DNA from: UBA11957 sp963603285
GTDB lineage: Bacteria; Bacillota; Clostridia; Lachnospirales; Lachnospiraceae
Assembly (NCBI GenBank): GCA_963603285.1
Contig: CAVCMG010000005.1
Coordinates: forward strand, 1 to 64,000
Length of the DNA: 64,000 bases
Direction: 5' to 3'
This document shows positions 1-8,499 of this stretch, in pieces. The notes beneath the pieces were generated by a model. It ran no database searches, was not told where the DNA came from, and saw only the letters and a list, made by a program, of their open reading frames with translations. Position numbers and translations under genes: made by a program. Positions within the stretch are counted from its first letter, which is position 1, and each line of letters starts with the position of its first letter.

Positions 1-90
1 ACCCCTTGAAGACGACGAGGTAGATAGGCTGGGAGTGGAAGTGCAGCAATGTATGGAGCTGACCAGTACTAATCGGTCGAGGGTTTGACC
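1..90 (+). rRNA. 23S ribosomal RNA, 3' end (partial)
   Basis: The first 90 bases are the conserved 3' terminus of 23S rRNA: they carry the GACGACGAGGT block and the CCAGTACTAAT-GGTCGAGG block that closes helix 101. The gene runs in from the left edge. The exact mature 3' end is estimated from the conserved GGTTTGACC tail. Confidence 0.93.
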
Positions 91-287
91 TGGAGACTTG
101 ACCTGTAGACTTGATGAAGGCAATTGAGGCGAAGCCGAAAGCAGCCTGAATCTTAGTCGGAAGGTCGTTCATCTGAACGAAGTGAAGATGAACTTCCTTA
201 AGAAGAAGGTTGAACGTCATAAGAAGTTTAGTGTGTGTTTGGATGTTTAGTATATACGGTTTTCAAGGTACATAGAAAATTTCATAT
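91..287 (+). other. rRNA-tRNA spacer without a visible 5S gene
   Basis: This 197-base spacer separates 23S from tRNA-Trp. I looked for the 5S signatures (a 115-120 nt cloverleaf with CCGAAC and GGG blocks) and did not find them. The spacer holds a hairpin at 159-197, GTTCATCT paired with AGATGAAC and closed by GGAAG/CTTCC, which may be a processing stem. The tract TTTTCAAGGTAC near 261-272 resembles the sequence found next to rRNA processing sites in Firmicutes. Confidence 0.5.
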
Positions 288-358
288 AGGGGTATAGTTC
301 AATGGCAGAGCACCGGTCTCCAAAACCGTCGATGGGAGTTCGAATCTCTCTACCCCTG
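288..358 (+). tRNA. tRNA-Trp (CCA anticodon)
   Basis: A 71-base cloverleaf can be folded. The acceptor arms are AGGGGTA and TACCCCT with G as discriminator, the D arm is GTTC/GAGC, the anticodon loop is CTCCAAA with anticodon CCA, and the T loop is TTCGAAT. No CCA is encoded at the 3' end. It lies 197 bases after 23S on the same strand, so it is probably the last gene of the rRNA operon. The outermost anticodon-stem pair is a C-U mismatch. Confidence 0.95.
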
Positions 359-365
359 TATTAAG

Positions 366-392
366 GAGCATTCATTATGGATGCTCTTTTTT
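366..392 (+). terminator. Terminator of the rRNA/tRNA-Trp transcript
   Basis: The stem GAGCAT/ATGCTC with a nine-base loop is followed by TTTTTT, starting eight bases after the tRNA. It is a standard intrinsic terminator. Confidence 0.85.
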
Positions 393-410
393 ATTGCCTT
401 ATCATAATAA

Positions 411-451
411 AAGAACTCTCTTTGTGGCCAGTTTCGAGCCATAAGGAGAGT
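411..451 (-). terminator. Terminator of the FAD oxidoreductase gene
   Basis: Read on the minus strand, a 14-bp stem (ACTCTC-CTTATGGC paired with its complement, with G-U tolerance) is followed by TTCTTTTATT. It sits 30 bases beyond the stop codon of the minus-strand gene. Confidence 0.75.
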
Positions 452-481
452 CCTTAAAAATAATTGGAAGAATACTTGCAG

Positions 482-1876
482 TTAAAGTGTCAGGTATTTT
501 TTACGCAGTTCCGGATCTTTGTCCAGAATACTTTCGTATACAGGATAAGCTTTGCGTTCTGGAACGGGTTCTGGATCCAGAATAGCGCCGTGGGTGATCA
601 GTTCTTTCTGCACTTTTTTCAGATCTACCTGTCGGGGCGTTACATGATCCTGTATACTAATGGCACAGGCCGTTCCAGCAGCTTCTCCCATAGCCATGCA
701 GATGCCGGAGCAGAGTACGCCGCTTGTAGCATCTTCATCAGCAGAAACACATTTACCGGCAACCAGAAGATTTTCTACTGGTGATGCAGGTACCATGACG
801 CCATAGGGTACACCATAATATTTACCGGGATCGAGATAATACAGGATATTTTGCCCACCGACATCTGGTGAATGCAGGTCGATGCCGTAAGCAGTGAGAG
901 CAATCCGATCATCCATGACTTCCTGCCGAAGGATGATTTCTTTGGTCATGCTCTTTTCACCGATCAGATGGGGCTGACAGATTGTACCGATGCTAGGGGC
1001 TGAATCAATAATATAGGCATTTTCGAAACCAGTCCAGTGTTCTTTTAAATACTGCATGACAAATTCGCATTGTTTTCTGCAGGCGATGGTTCCCTGTGTC
1101 CAGTCTGTGGCATCGTTTTCACTGCCTTTATAACGTGTCATTTCCACACGGAATTCACCTTCACGGAGAAGCGGGAAAAAGTTAACGGCACCGTAGGGAA
1201 TTTCTGTGACATTGGGTTTATAGGACGGAACGACATTCTTCACGTTGCCGACACGAAACATCAGTGTCATTGCACCTTTTTCACCTACACCGCGACAGGC
1301 AGCACCTGCACCAAGAGCAACGGTAAGATTGCCGCTGGCATCGACAATTCTTTTAGCAAGGATGATCTGACGGCCGGAACGGTTTTCGATGACGACACCG
1401 TTGACGCTGTTGCCATCCATGAGAATTTTGGTAACCATAGAGTAATAAAAGGTCTGAATATGATATTCTTCCATGAGTTCATCGGCAGCCAGCTTGAAAA
1501 CTTCCGGATCCCAGAGAGTGATCTGATGATCTTTTTCACAACGGGAAGTGTCGAAAGAATAATATTTGTTACTTTCTGCCAGTTCATAGCCACGGATTGC
1601 ACCGTTACGTGCGACCATTTTATCGACCAGCTTTTCAAATACACCACGGATTAGAATGTTATCTCCGCTCACAGCCACACCAGCTTCACAGTTTGTGATG
1701 TAGCCGCTGGTCAACAGGCCGCCCAGACAGCCAAAATATTCTACGATAGCAACGGAAGCTCCGTTTTGTGCAGCGCCGACCGCAGCGCCGATACCACCGG
1801 CACCACCGCCAACAACAAGAACATCGACCTCGGCAATGACAGGGCATTCCTGTGCAGGTAAGATTATTGTTTTCAT
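482..1876 (-). CDS. FAD-dependent oxidoreductase (FAD_oxidored family)
   Basis: This 464-residue flavoprotein opens with a dinucleotide-binding fold: VLVVGGGAGGIGAAVGAA follows a short lead, then GGLLTSG and, near the C-terminus, GVLCSGICMAMGEAAGTA. That is the pattern of the PF12831 group of soluble FAD oxidoreductases, whose substrates are mostly unknown. Among the available ATGs I chose 1876 because AGGAGG ends eight bases before it; the ATG two codons upstream would leave only two bases. It is divergent from an AraC regulator and close to an AroE-like dehydrogenase and a bicupin, which suggests oxidation of a cyclic or sugar-acid compound (inference). A related enzyme lies at 34104-35606 in a second catabolic locus. 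Confidence 0.85.
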   Translation of the reverse strand: MKTIILPAQECPVIAEVDVLVVGGGAGGIGAAVGAAQNGASVAIVEYFGCLGGLLTSGYITNCEAGVAVSGDNILIRGVFEKLVDKMVARNGAIRGYELAESNKYYSFDTSRCEKDHQITLWDPEVFKLAADELMEEYHIQTFYYSMVTKILMDGNSVNGVVIENRSGRQIILAKRIVDASGNLTVALGAGAACRGVGEKGAMTLMFRVGNVKNVVPSYKPNVTEIPYGAVNFFPLLREGEFRVEMTRYKGSENDATDWTQGTIACRKQCEFVMQYLKEHWTGFENAYIIDSAPSIGTICQPHLIGEKSMTKEIILRQEVMDDRIALTAYGIDLHSPDVGGQNILYYLDPGKYYGVPYGVMVPASPVENLLVAGKCVSADEDATSGVLCSGICMAMGEAAGTACAISIQDHVTPRQVDLKKVQKELITHGAILDPEPVPERKAYPVYESILDKDPELRKKYLTL

Positions 1877-2093
1877 AGACATTTCCTCCTGTATGATGTA
1901 AAATATTATGTTTTTCTGATAAAAAAAGTATATATGTATCAAAAAAGTGGCGCAATAAAACAGATGCTTTGCATAAATATGATATAATGAGGAAGTGAGA
2001 AAAAGAGGAAGTGTGTTGGCTTTCGGTGAACAGTGAAGTAATTGCATGATGGAAAGTACGATATAATGTCTGTTACAGGGGGAATATGTTGGT

Positions 2094-3014
2094 ATGGAGA
2101 AGGTCATTGCGTGGGTTGATTATCCCAGAAATGATGTCGATCATAAGATATTGACAGAGAAGGAGCTGGGTATTCCTGGTCTGCGAACCTTTGGCTGGTT
2201 GAACAAGCACCAGTTGCATGAAGCGCCCCAGACACATTTTCATGCGAATGCTTTTGAAATCGCCTATGTTCTTTCCGGTCAGTTGAAGCTGTATTGTCAT
2301 GGAAAAGAGTATACGATACATGGCGGCGAAGCTTTCATTGCGCGGCCGAATGAGATACACGGTACAAATGGTATACCTTATGCGGCTTGTGAATTATTCT
2401 GGATCCAGTTGACAGCTTTCTCTGTGGATGAAGTGTGTATGCCAGTGGAAGATCTTCTTTTTTTAAATGAGACGGGTGCGCAGTGTCTGATAAAGCGTCT
2501 GGAAGACATTCAGGAGCATATTATACAGACAGATAATGGACAAATTACAAATTTGATACAAAAGCTATTACAACGTGTATGGCAGAGAGAAATCTTTTCT
2601 GGTGAGCTGGCAGCACATTTGGTATCAATTTTGTATATGCTACTCGAATTTGCAAAAAGGCAACGGCAGATTTCGTCGGAAATGAAAATGGTATGTTTGT
2701 ATATCCAGTCACATTTACAGGAAGAGATAACAATGGATATGCTGGCGCAAATAGCCAGTGTGTCAGAATCATCTTTGAATCATCGTTTTAAGAGGGAAAT
2801 CGGCACACCACCAGGAAAATATATTATGCAGTGCAGGATAGAAGAAATCAAGCAGATTTTGCATCCGCAAAGTGTTATGACAGAGATTGCCCTGCAGTAT
2901 GGATTTTCAAGCAGCAGTCATTTTGCAGCTGTTTTCAAAAAACATGTGGGGTGTACACCAACAGAGTATATAAAGAAAAAACAGAAGGGTGCGCAATCAA
3001 CTGTGCGGAAGTAA
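2094..3014 (+). CDS. AraC family transcriptional regulator
   Basis: This is a 306-residue regulator. The first half is a cupin-type sensor domain (HFHANAFEIAYVLSGQLKLY near residues 43-62, then GGEAFIARPNEIHG). The last 100 residues hold the two helix-turn-helix motifs of the AraC/XylS DNA-binding domain, ending with FSSSSHFAAVFKKHVGCTPTEY. A GGGGGA ribosome site lies ten bases before the ATG. It is transcribed away from the FAD oxidoreductase across a 217-base divergent region holding two TATAAT boxes, and it precedes the AroE-like gene. The likely role is a local activator of this catabolic locus; the effector is unknown. Confidence 0.9.
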   Translation: MEKVIAWVDYPRNDVDHKILTEKELGIPGLRTFGWLNKHQLHEAPQTHFHANAFEIAYVLSGQLKLYCHGKEYTIHGGEAFIARPNEIHGTNGIPYAACELFWIQLTAFSVDEVCMPVEDLLFLNETGAQCLIKRLEDIQEHIIQTDNGQITNLIQKLLQRVWQREIFSGELAAHLVSILYMLLEFAKRQRQISSEMKMVCLYIQSHLQEEITMDMLAQIASVSESSLNHRFKREIGTPPGKYIMQCRIEEIKQILHPQSVMTEIALQYGFSSSSHFAAVFKKHVGCTPTEYIKKKQKGAQSTVRK

Positions 3015-3163
3015 ATTTTACTGTAACGGAAAGTGGAATTTACAGTAAAATTTTGATGAGCAGACATCTGGGGATATTTTGATTGAGGTATGTAAGAGAT
3101 AAAGCTATAATACAACTATATAAGAAATGATATAGTGCAGAGACTATATGACAGGAGGCAGAT

Positions 3164-4021
3164 ATGAGTACATCCTATCAGAGACAATTAACAGCTGTTT
3201 TCGGTGATCCGGTGGACGATAATCCGACGGTTGTTATGGAGCAGGCGGCGTTTGATGCGGAAGGGATTCCGATGGATTATCTGACGATTCAGGTGAAACA
3301 GGGAGATCTTGCAGCTGCGATTGCCGGTATGCGGGCGATGAATTTTACAGGGGCCAATATTACGATGCCCCATAAAGGTGAGGTATTGCAGTATCTGGAT
3401 CAGGTGTCTGATGTGGCGAAGATCATGGGTGCTGTCAATACACTGTACTGGAAAGACGGAAAGCTGACCGGGGAGAATACAGATGGTAAGGGCTTTTTGG
3501 AGACGATGAAACATGCAGGAGTCGGTCTTTGCGGAAAACATGTTACGATTCTTGGTGCCGGTGGGGCAGCAAGAGCTATTGCTGTGGAGCTGGCGTTTGC
3601 GGGGGTGGCACAGATTACCGTGGTAAACCACAGTGAAGAACATGGAAAAACACTGACGGAGATTTTGAAAAATAACACAGTGACAAAGGCAGATTATCTG
3701 TCATGGATATCAGGTGTCAAAATCCCGGCAGGAACAGATATACTGGTGAATGCAACGCCGATTGGATTCACGGATGATGGGAAGCCGGATATTGACTATG
3801 ATACCATGCGAGAAGAGATGATTGTCTGCGATGTGATTCCAAATAAGGCATGGACTTCTTTCCTGCTGGAAGCAAAGAAAAGAAATTTGCAGACATTCAA
3901 TGGACTGAGTATGCTTGTTAATCAGGGAGCAATCGCATATGAACTCTGGACGGGGAAGAACGCTCCAGTGGCAGTGATGCAGGAAGCTATGGAAAAGGCG
4001 TATGGTGTAAAGCTGCCGTAG
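3164..4021 (+). CDS. AroE-like shikimate/quinate dehydrogenase family protein
   Basis: This 285-residue protein has the two domains of the shikimate dehydrogenase family. The catalytic lysine is visible in ITMPHK (K71), the partner aspartate in GENTDGKGF (D107), and the nucleotide loop in LGAGGAARA. The N-terminal Ser-x-Ser substrate motif of true AroE (HSxSP) is replaced by DDNP in the stretch GDPVDDNPTVV. That suggests a different cyclic polyol or keto-acid rather than shikimate in the chorismate pathway. No other aromatic biosynthesis gene is nearby; the neighbours are a FAD oxidoreductase, AraC and a bicupin. AGGAGG precedes the ATG. The family call is secure, the substrate is not. Confidence 0.85.
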   Translation: MSTSYQRQLTAVFGDPVDDNPTVVMEQAAFDAEGIPMDYLTIQVKQGDLAAAIAGMRAMNFTGANITMPHKGEVLQYLDQVSDVAKIMGAVNTLYWKDGKLTGENTDGKGFLETMKHAGVGLCGKHVTILGAGGAARAIAVELAFAGVAQITVVNHSEEHGKTLTEILKNNTVTKADYLSWISGVKIPAGTDILVNATPIGFTDDGKPDIDYDTMREEMIVCDVIPNKAWTSFLLEAKKRNLQTFNGLSMLVNQGAIAYELWTGKNAPVAVMQEAMEKAYGVKLP

Positions 4022-4073
4022 GTTGTATGAAAAGAGGTATTTCTGTAAAAAAATAACAGCTGAGGAAAGGATG

Positions 4074-4118
4074 AGTAGTAGTAATGTTCTTGATCATTAC
4101 TACTATTTATTTTTTTTG
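4074..4118 (+). terminator. Terminator after the AroE-like gene
   Basis: The ten-base stem AGTAGTAATG/CATTACTACT with an eight-base loop leads into an AT-rich tail ending in eight Ts. Confidence 0.8.
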
Positions 4119-4266
4119 TATAAAAATAAATAGATACAATTTTAAATTCCTGAAAATCACCTTATTTGCGATTTGATGAAATTTATGATTACTTTATCAA
4201 TTGCCTTTTTGAACAAAAAATATAGAAAAATATTATAATAATTAAACAAAATAATAAATATTCATT

Positions 4267-4276
4267 NNNNNNNNNN
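4267..4276. other. Assembly gap (10 Ns)
   Basis: Ten Ns mark a scaffold gap in an AT-rich intergenic region, between the terminator after the AroE-like gene and the promoter of the bicupin gene. The true missing length is unknown and part of the -35 element may be lost in it. The rest of 4119-4300 is AT-rich with no gene. Confidence 0.95.
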
Positions 4277-4299
4277 GACTTTTTCGCGGGAAACATGCA

Positions 4300-4344
4300 T
4301 ATAATGTAATTGTAAATTACATTAAAACGTAATTACTAATTACA
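4300..4344 (+). promoter_or_regulatory. Promoter -10 with two tandem palindromic operators
   Basis: TATAAT at 4300-4305 is a perfect -10 box; a possible -35 (NNGACT) touches the gap. Two 17-bp inverted repeats follow: TGTAATT-GTA-AATTACA (4305-4321), and CGTAATT-ACT-AATTACA (4328-4344), which has perfect six-base arms. Their centres are 23 bp apart, about two helical turns, so two dimers could bind on one face. The first touches the -10 and the second lies over the likely transcript start, as expected for a repressor. Confidence 0.65.
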
Positions 4345-4362
4345 TTTGGAGAATGACATTAG

Positions 4363-5346
4363 ATGAAGAGAAGTAAGGCGAAAGCGTTTTTGTGTGATTG
4401 CAACAAAAGAGATAAAATTTTAGAAAGTGAGGCAGCAAGCATGGGTAAATTAGGTGGAATGGACAAGAAAGCATTTGTTACGCATATTGATGATGTTGAC
4501 TGGGTGGAAGTCGGCGATGGTTTTCGCATTAAGAAATTGCTGTGTGAAAAGACGGCCGGTAAGACAGAATTTTATTTTGGTATTGCTAAATTGGATCCCG
4601 GTAAGAGTATTCCGGTGCAGAAGGCCAATCTTTCCTGCTGTACGCATATTCTCGAAGGTGAGGTATGGGCAAGACTGGGAAGACAACGTTTCCAGTTGGA
4701 AAAATCCGCTTCCAATTATTTCCCGGCAGGTCTTCCGCATGCCTATGAAGCCTCCGGTGAGCATGGTGTGACTTTCCTTTTTTGTTATGCAACAGATAAT
4801 GAAATTGGTGAAAATCTGAAAATTGAACCGGTTTCGGAAGAAGAAGCCCGGGCATATTATCAGCCAAACTGTCCAACCAATCTTATGAGTCCGGGTACGG
4901 CAGGAACGGGTTGCCGATGGGCAACGGCAGGAGATACAGATCCATGGACGATTGTGGAGGCTGCGCAAGGCACCCGGAGTCAGATTTTCCAGGCACATTT
5001 CGATGAAATCAAGGGATGTAAGGAACTGTGGTGGGGGCTTTGTTCAACCCGTCCGAATTGCAGATACACACCGCATTTTCATCCCCAGCCGGAAATTTTC
5101 TACATTATCAGTGGTTATGGCACCATGTATGGCGGCAGTGAAATATTTGAAGTGCGTCCGGGATCTATGCTCTATGCACCAAAGAATTGTATGCATGGTA
5201 TGGTCAATGATGGAAATGAACCGTTGATCGCTCTCTATGCCTGCAATATCGAGACAGCCGGGACAGCATATCAGAGGGAAGAGATTGCTGACGTTCCCAT
5301 CGTAGCACCTGCAGATCGAAAGGATCTGATGTTGAGTAAAGTGTGA
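4363..5346 (+). CDS. Bicupin domain protein
   Basis: The protein has two cupin domains. The C-terminal one keeps both metal-binding cupin motifs: PHFHPQPEIFYIISG (HxHxxxE) and PKNCMHGMVN with its histidine. The N-terminal one lacks the HxH pair and is probably structural. Proteins of this shape act as isomerases, oxygenases or sensors on small sugar-like or acidic compounds; the substrate here is unknown. The start is uncertain: 4363 has GGAG eleven bases upstream, but the conserved cupin sequence begins only near MDKKAF (4459), and ATG 4441 is also possible. Its own promoter carries the twin operators just upstream. Confidence 0.8.
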   Translation: MKRSKAKAFLCDCNKRDKILESEAASMGKLGGMDKKAFVTHIDDVDWVEVGDGFRIKKLLCEKTAGKTEFYFGIAKLDPGKSIPVQKANLSCCTHILEGEVWARLGRQRFQLEKSASNYFPAGLPHAYEASGEHGVTFLFCYATDNEIGENLKIEPVSEEEARAYYQPNCPTNLMSPGTAGTGCRWATAGDTDPWTIVEAAQGTRSQIFQAHFDEIKGCKELWWGLCSTRPNCRYTPHFHPQPEIFYIISGYGTMYGGSEIFEVRPGSMLYAPKNCMHGMVNDGNEPLIALYACNIETAGTAYQREEIADVPIVAPADRKDLMLSKV

Positions 5347-5531
5347 GATGCACTGTGAGCGTCGGATATTGACAGGGCAATATTTAAAGGCATATGTTTT
5401 ATTTCTTTATTTCATGCCTATTATAAATGGGGAAAATACAGAGCAGTAGAAGTTGTTGTCCGGTTGTATTAGGATGAATTATAGTGTAAAATACTGTGGA
5501 ATAAAAAATTGCACAGGAAATGAGGAAACAT

Positions 5532-6452
5532 ATGCGGTATTCACGTGACACAATAGAAAAAGTAAAGAAAGAAATCTGTGAGGTGGCTGCAGGATTACGT
5601 CGTAAAAATGAGATTGCACCGGTCAGTGGACGACGGATGACGATTTCCATGCCGGACAGGGAGATTGGCGTGGTATTTTATCCGGCGGAAGAGGAAAATG
5701 CTCCGTTGATCCTTGGATTTCACGGCGGCGGGTATCTTCTGGGCGGCAGTGCGTTGAATGATGCGATGTGGCTGGAAACCGGTAAGACATTGCATGCGGC
5801 TGTGGCATCTGTGGATTACAGACAGAGTCCGGATTATCAGTATATGGAAGCTATTCTGGATGCTTATGATGCTGCAATTTATTTTAAGGAAAATGCAGGC
5901 GTATATGGCATTGATCCGGAAAAAATATCGGTTATGGGCTGCAGTGCCGGTGCAGGTCTGGCCGCTTCGGTCTGCCTGTATGCAAAAGAGAAGGAGCAGC
6001 AGCTGTTTGACAGCCAGATCCTTCTGTATCCGTTTCTGGATGCTGATACAGACCCGTTGGCCAAGGGTGAGGGCAGTCTGCAGGGACCAGTGATGTATGT
6101 GTTTAATGAATTACACTGCAAGCCGCAGGATGCAGCCAAACCACTGGTATCACCTGTATTTGCAAGCAATGCACAGCTACGGGGACTTCCGCGGGCAATT
6201 TTTTGCTATGCCGATTACGATAATTTGAAAGCCGAGGGCAGGCGGTATGCGGCGATGCTGCGCCGGGTTGGTATTTCTGTAGACGAAATGACGGCCGAGG
6301 GTATGCCTCATGGCTTTTATGAGCATGGTTTTGGAACATACACAGAAAATGAAATGGGCTTTATGTCCGAGCAGGAGAGGCAGATGGTGCGGGACGGCAG
6401 TCTGCACAGAGCTTCGGTGGAAAGCTTAAACTTTATTAAACGGTATTTTTAG
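5532..6452 (+). CDS. Alpha/beta hydrolase, HSL-type esterase
   Basis: This 306-residue protein carries the hormone-sensitive-lipase signature. HGGGY (residues 64-68) forms the oxyanion hole, GCSAG (136-140) holds the nucleophile S138, and MPHGF near the C-terminus holds the catalytic histidine. It probably hydrolyses short acyl or aryl esters in the cytoplasm, as no signal peptide is seen. I preferred ATG 5532 over ATG 5520 because GAGGA lies five bases before it. It follows the bicupin by 185 bases and may belong to the same catabolic locus, for example releasing an esterified plant compound (inference). Confidence 0.85.
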   Translation: MRYSRDTIEKVKKEICEVAAGLRRKNEIAPVSGRRMTISMPDREIGVVFYPAEEENAPLILGFHGGGYLLGGSALNDAMWLETGKTLHAAVASVDYRQSPDYQYMEAILDAYDAAIYFKENAGVYGIDPEKISVMGCSAGAGLAASVCLYAKEKEQQLFDSQILLYPFLDADTDPLAKGEGSLQGPVMYVFNELHCKPQDAAKPLVSPVFASNAQLRGLPRAIFCYADYDNLKAEGRRYAAMLRRVGISVDEMTAEGMPHGFYEHGFGTYTENEMGFMSEQERQMVRDGSLHRASVESLNFIKRYF

Positions 6453-6607
6453 TTGCCTGCATATAAATATGGAGAAGTAAGCTTTATATAAATTCAAGAT
6501 TTCAGAGTTGCAAAGATGGTCGAGATTCTTAAGTATTCTTAATTCATCTTGACGTTGGCAAAGAAGATTTCTATAATATCTGGAAATAAGAAAAAGAGGT
6601 ACCAGAT

Positions 6608-7276
6608 ATGATCAGAAAATCATGTATTAAATACTTGGAACTTGCCATGTTGCTGGGCGCATTGGGCCTTTCAGGCTGTCAGAGTAACAGTTCTGCTGTG
6701 ACGCAACCTGCATTGACAGAAAGCTCTAATCGTACAGCGCAGAATTCTGAGACAGAAGACGCTACTACTGATGCGCAGGAGGAAAACGTACAGCTTCCTG
6801 CTGATATGCCATCAGGTTTTGTCTTTTCCAGTGGCGCCGGTGGATGGAGTTCTGAGCTGGAATTGCATGGGGATGGTTCGTTTACCGGCTCCTATTCTGA
6901 CAGCGATATGGGAGATACCGGCGATGATTATCCCAATGGTACGATGTATGTTTGTAACTTTCTGGGACAGTTTAAAGATATCAGGAAGACAGGAGAGCAT
7001 ACATATGAGATGACCCTGGAAGGGCTGCAGAAGGAAGATATCGAGGATGAAATCATAGACGGTGTGCATAAAGTACCGTCTACAGCTTATGGCATTGAGG
7101 ATGGTAAGAAGTTTACGTTGTATACACCGGATACACCGCTCAGTGAGATTCCAGAAGAGCTGGAAGACTGGGATCCGTATCGTTTCGACGAGGACAGCGA
7201 TTCCAGAACGACGCTTGGTGCTTATGCACTCTATAATGAAGCAACGGGGGATGGGTTCTTCTCCTACACAGAATAG
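6608..7276 (+). CDS. Putative lipoprotein, function unknown
   Basis: This 222-residue protein has a lipoprotein signal: a basic start, a hydrophobic stretch and the lipobox LSGC with the acylated cysteine near residue 24. A linker rich in S, T, Q and E follows. The rest is an acidic domain (GAGGWSSELELHGDGSFTGS, then DSDMGDTGDDYPNG) that looks like a small beta-rich extracellular domain. I do not recognise a named family with certainty. AGAGGT precedes the ATG. It stands alone and ends at a bidirectional terminator. Confidence 0.8.
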   Translation: MIRKSCIKYLELAMLLGALGLSGCQSNSSAVTQPALTESSNRTAQNSETEDATTDAQEENVQLPADMPSGFVFSSGAGGWSSELELHGDGSFTGSYSDSDMGDTGDDYPNGTMYVCNFLGQFKDIRKTGEHTYEMTLEGLQKEDIEDEIIDGVHKVPSTAYGIEDGKKFTLYTPDTPLSEIPEELEDWDPYRFDEDSDSRTTLGAYALYNEATGDGFFSYTE

Positions 7277-7324
7277 AAAAATGCGGTATGATGCATGACT
7301 GTTAGCAGATAATAAGATCATGAC

Positions 7325-7370
7325 AAAAGCTCTCTTTTTGGACAGAAATAAAGTCAAAAAGAGAGCTTTT
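7325..7370. terminator. Bidirectional terminator
   Basis: The arms AAAAGCTCTCTTTTTG and CAAAAAGAGAGCTTTT form a 16-bp stem with T-rich ends on both strands. It lies between the plus-strand lipoprotein gene and the minus-strand VOC gene and can stop both. Confidence 0.88.
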
Positions 7371-7383
7371 TATGTATGGTATA

Positions 7384-7752
7384 TTATTTTGTCGGCACAA
7401 TCTCCAGCCAGTAACCGTCCGGATCCTGGATAAAGTAGATGCCCATGTCCGGATTCTCAAAACAGATGCAGCCCATTTTTTCGTGTAATGCATGGGCGGC
7501 TTCCATGTCGTCGGTTTTGAAGGCCAGATGGAATTCTTCGTCACCGAGATTGTAGGGTTCGGTACGGTCTTTGAGCCAGGTCAGCTCCAGCTCGAAATCG
7601 GTTGTATCGTTGCCCATATAGACGATGATAAAGGAGCCGTCAGAGGCTTCCTTGCGGCGCAGCTCGTGAAGACCGAGTGCGGTTTCATAAAAGGTCATGG
7701 AACGTTTCAGGTCAAGTACATTATAGTTTTCGTGGTACATCTGGAATTTCAC
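7384..7752 (-). CDS. VOC family protein (glyoxalase I-like)
   Basis: This 122-residue protein has a single vicinal-oxygen-chelate domain: two beta-alpha-beta-beta-beta modules ending in YFIQDPDGYWLEIV, whose glutamate is the usual metal ligand. Lactoylglutathione lyase-like proteins of this size often detoxify methylglyoxal, but Firmicutes lack glutathione, so the true substrate is open. The start is GTG: AGGAGG lies eight bases before it and no ATG fits better. It is followed at a short distance by a metallo-beta-lactamase-fold gene on the same strand. Confidence 0.85.
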   Translation of the reverse strand: MKFQMYHENYNVLDLKRSMTFYETALGLHELRRKEASDGSFIIVYMGNDTTDFELELTWLKDRTEPYNLGDEEFHLAFKTDDMEAAHALHEKMGCICFENPDMGIYFIQDPDGYWLEIVPTK

Positions 7753-7776
7753 AGTAAAATCCTCCTTAAATTATTC

Positions 7777-8499
7777 TTATATGGTTATACATTCACCATC
7801 GTAGTGCAAATGATGGAATAGTGTTTGCTCTGGCAACGGATTCTCCTGCAGATACCTGTCAATAATTGAAAAATCGTTCCAAAAATGCATGGGGAACATA
7901 TGCCGGATCTGTACGTGGGAGAGCAGATAGTTCATGCCCATGGCGTAATCGCCTTCCTGCCGTGGATCCAACGGGGCAAAAGCCAGATCGATCGGCTTGT
8001 CCTGCAGATATTCGATTTCCTTTTTATAATCCCCGGCCATTTTCCGGTTGTCACTTTCCGGTTCTCCGGGCCAGGTCCACCAGTGCAGGTCTCCGGCATG
8101 GTAGATATAGCGATCCTGATAGCAGATTAGAAAGGCACAGCCGCAGTCGGTGGAATGTAGTGTATGGATCACAAGCGGCTGCCCCTGCCGGTCGGTCAGT
8201 GTGGTGTCCGTATGTGTCGGGAGAAAGGTGACATCGGGCAAGGGGAATGTACTGTGCTTTTTTGTCCGTTGGAATGCGCGTTTAATCTCATTGGCAAAGA
8301 GCCAGTGCACAGACGGGTGATTGCCGAACAAGGTAAAGATTTCAGGGTTGTAGTGATCCGGATGGCTGTGACTGCAGAAGACAAACAGCTCCTTTGAGGG
8401 ATCGAGGGCGGGGATGTCTCCTTTGTAATAATCAAACAGCCAGTAGCAGTGTTCCCACTCGAGGAGAAAACCGCTGTGGTTGATGTAGGTAATTTTCAT
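7777..8499 (-). CDS. MBL-fold metallohydrolase
   Basis: This 240-residue protein of the metallo-beta-lactamase superfamily carries the metal motif HSHPDH in CSHSHPDHYNPE, a later YHAGDLHWW with the bridging aspartate, and a C-terminal MFPMHFW histidine. The compact layout resembles UlaG-like or YtxP-type hydrolases acting on small phosphoesters or lactones. I chose ATG 8499 (MKITYINHSG), which has GAGGA seven bases before it, over the ATG at 8520. It is probably co-transcribed with the downstream VOC gene. Confidence 0.85.
   Translation of the reverse strand: MKITYINHSGFLLEWEHCYWLFDYYKGDIPALDPSKELFVFCSHSHPDHYNPEIFTLFGNHPSVHWLFANEIKRAFQRTKKHSTFPLPDVTFLPTHTDTTLTDRQGQPLVIHTLHSTDCGCAFLICYQDRYIYHAGDLHWWTWPGEPESDNRKMAGDYKKEIEYLQDKPIDLAFAPLDPRQEGDYAMGMNYLLSHVQIRHMFPMHFWNDFSIIDRYLQENPLPEQTLFHHLHYDGECITI

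Noticed and set aside
1070..1654. Long open frame on the plus strand inside the FAD oxidoreductase gene
   Set aside because: It is antisense to a gene with clear FAD motifs, has no ribosome site and no recognisable domain.
3164..4021. The AroE-like gene as chorismate-pathway aroE
   Set aside because: The N-terminal serine motif is absent and no aromatic biosynthesis gene is near; I kept only the family name.
4353..4376. A seven-codon frame (MTLDEEK) with GGAG upstream, in front of the bicupin gene
   Set aside because: It has only a short spacing to GGAG, no regulatory codon pattern, and overlaps the candidate start at 4363; I treat it as chance.
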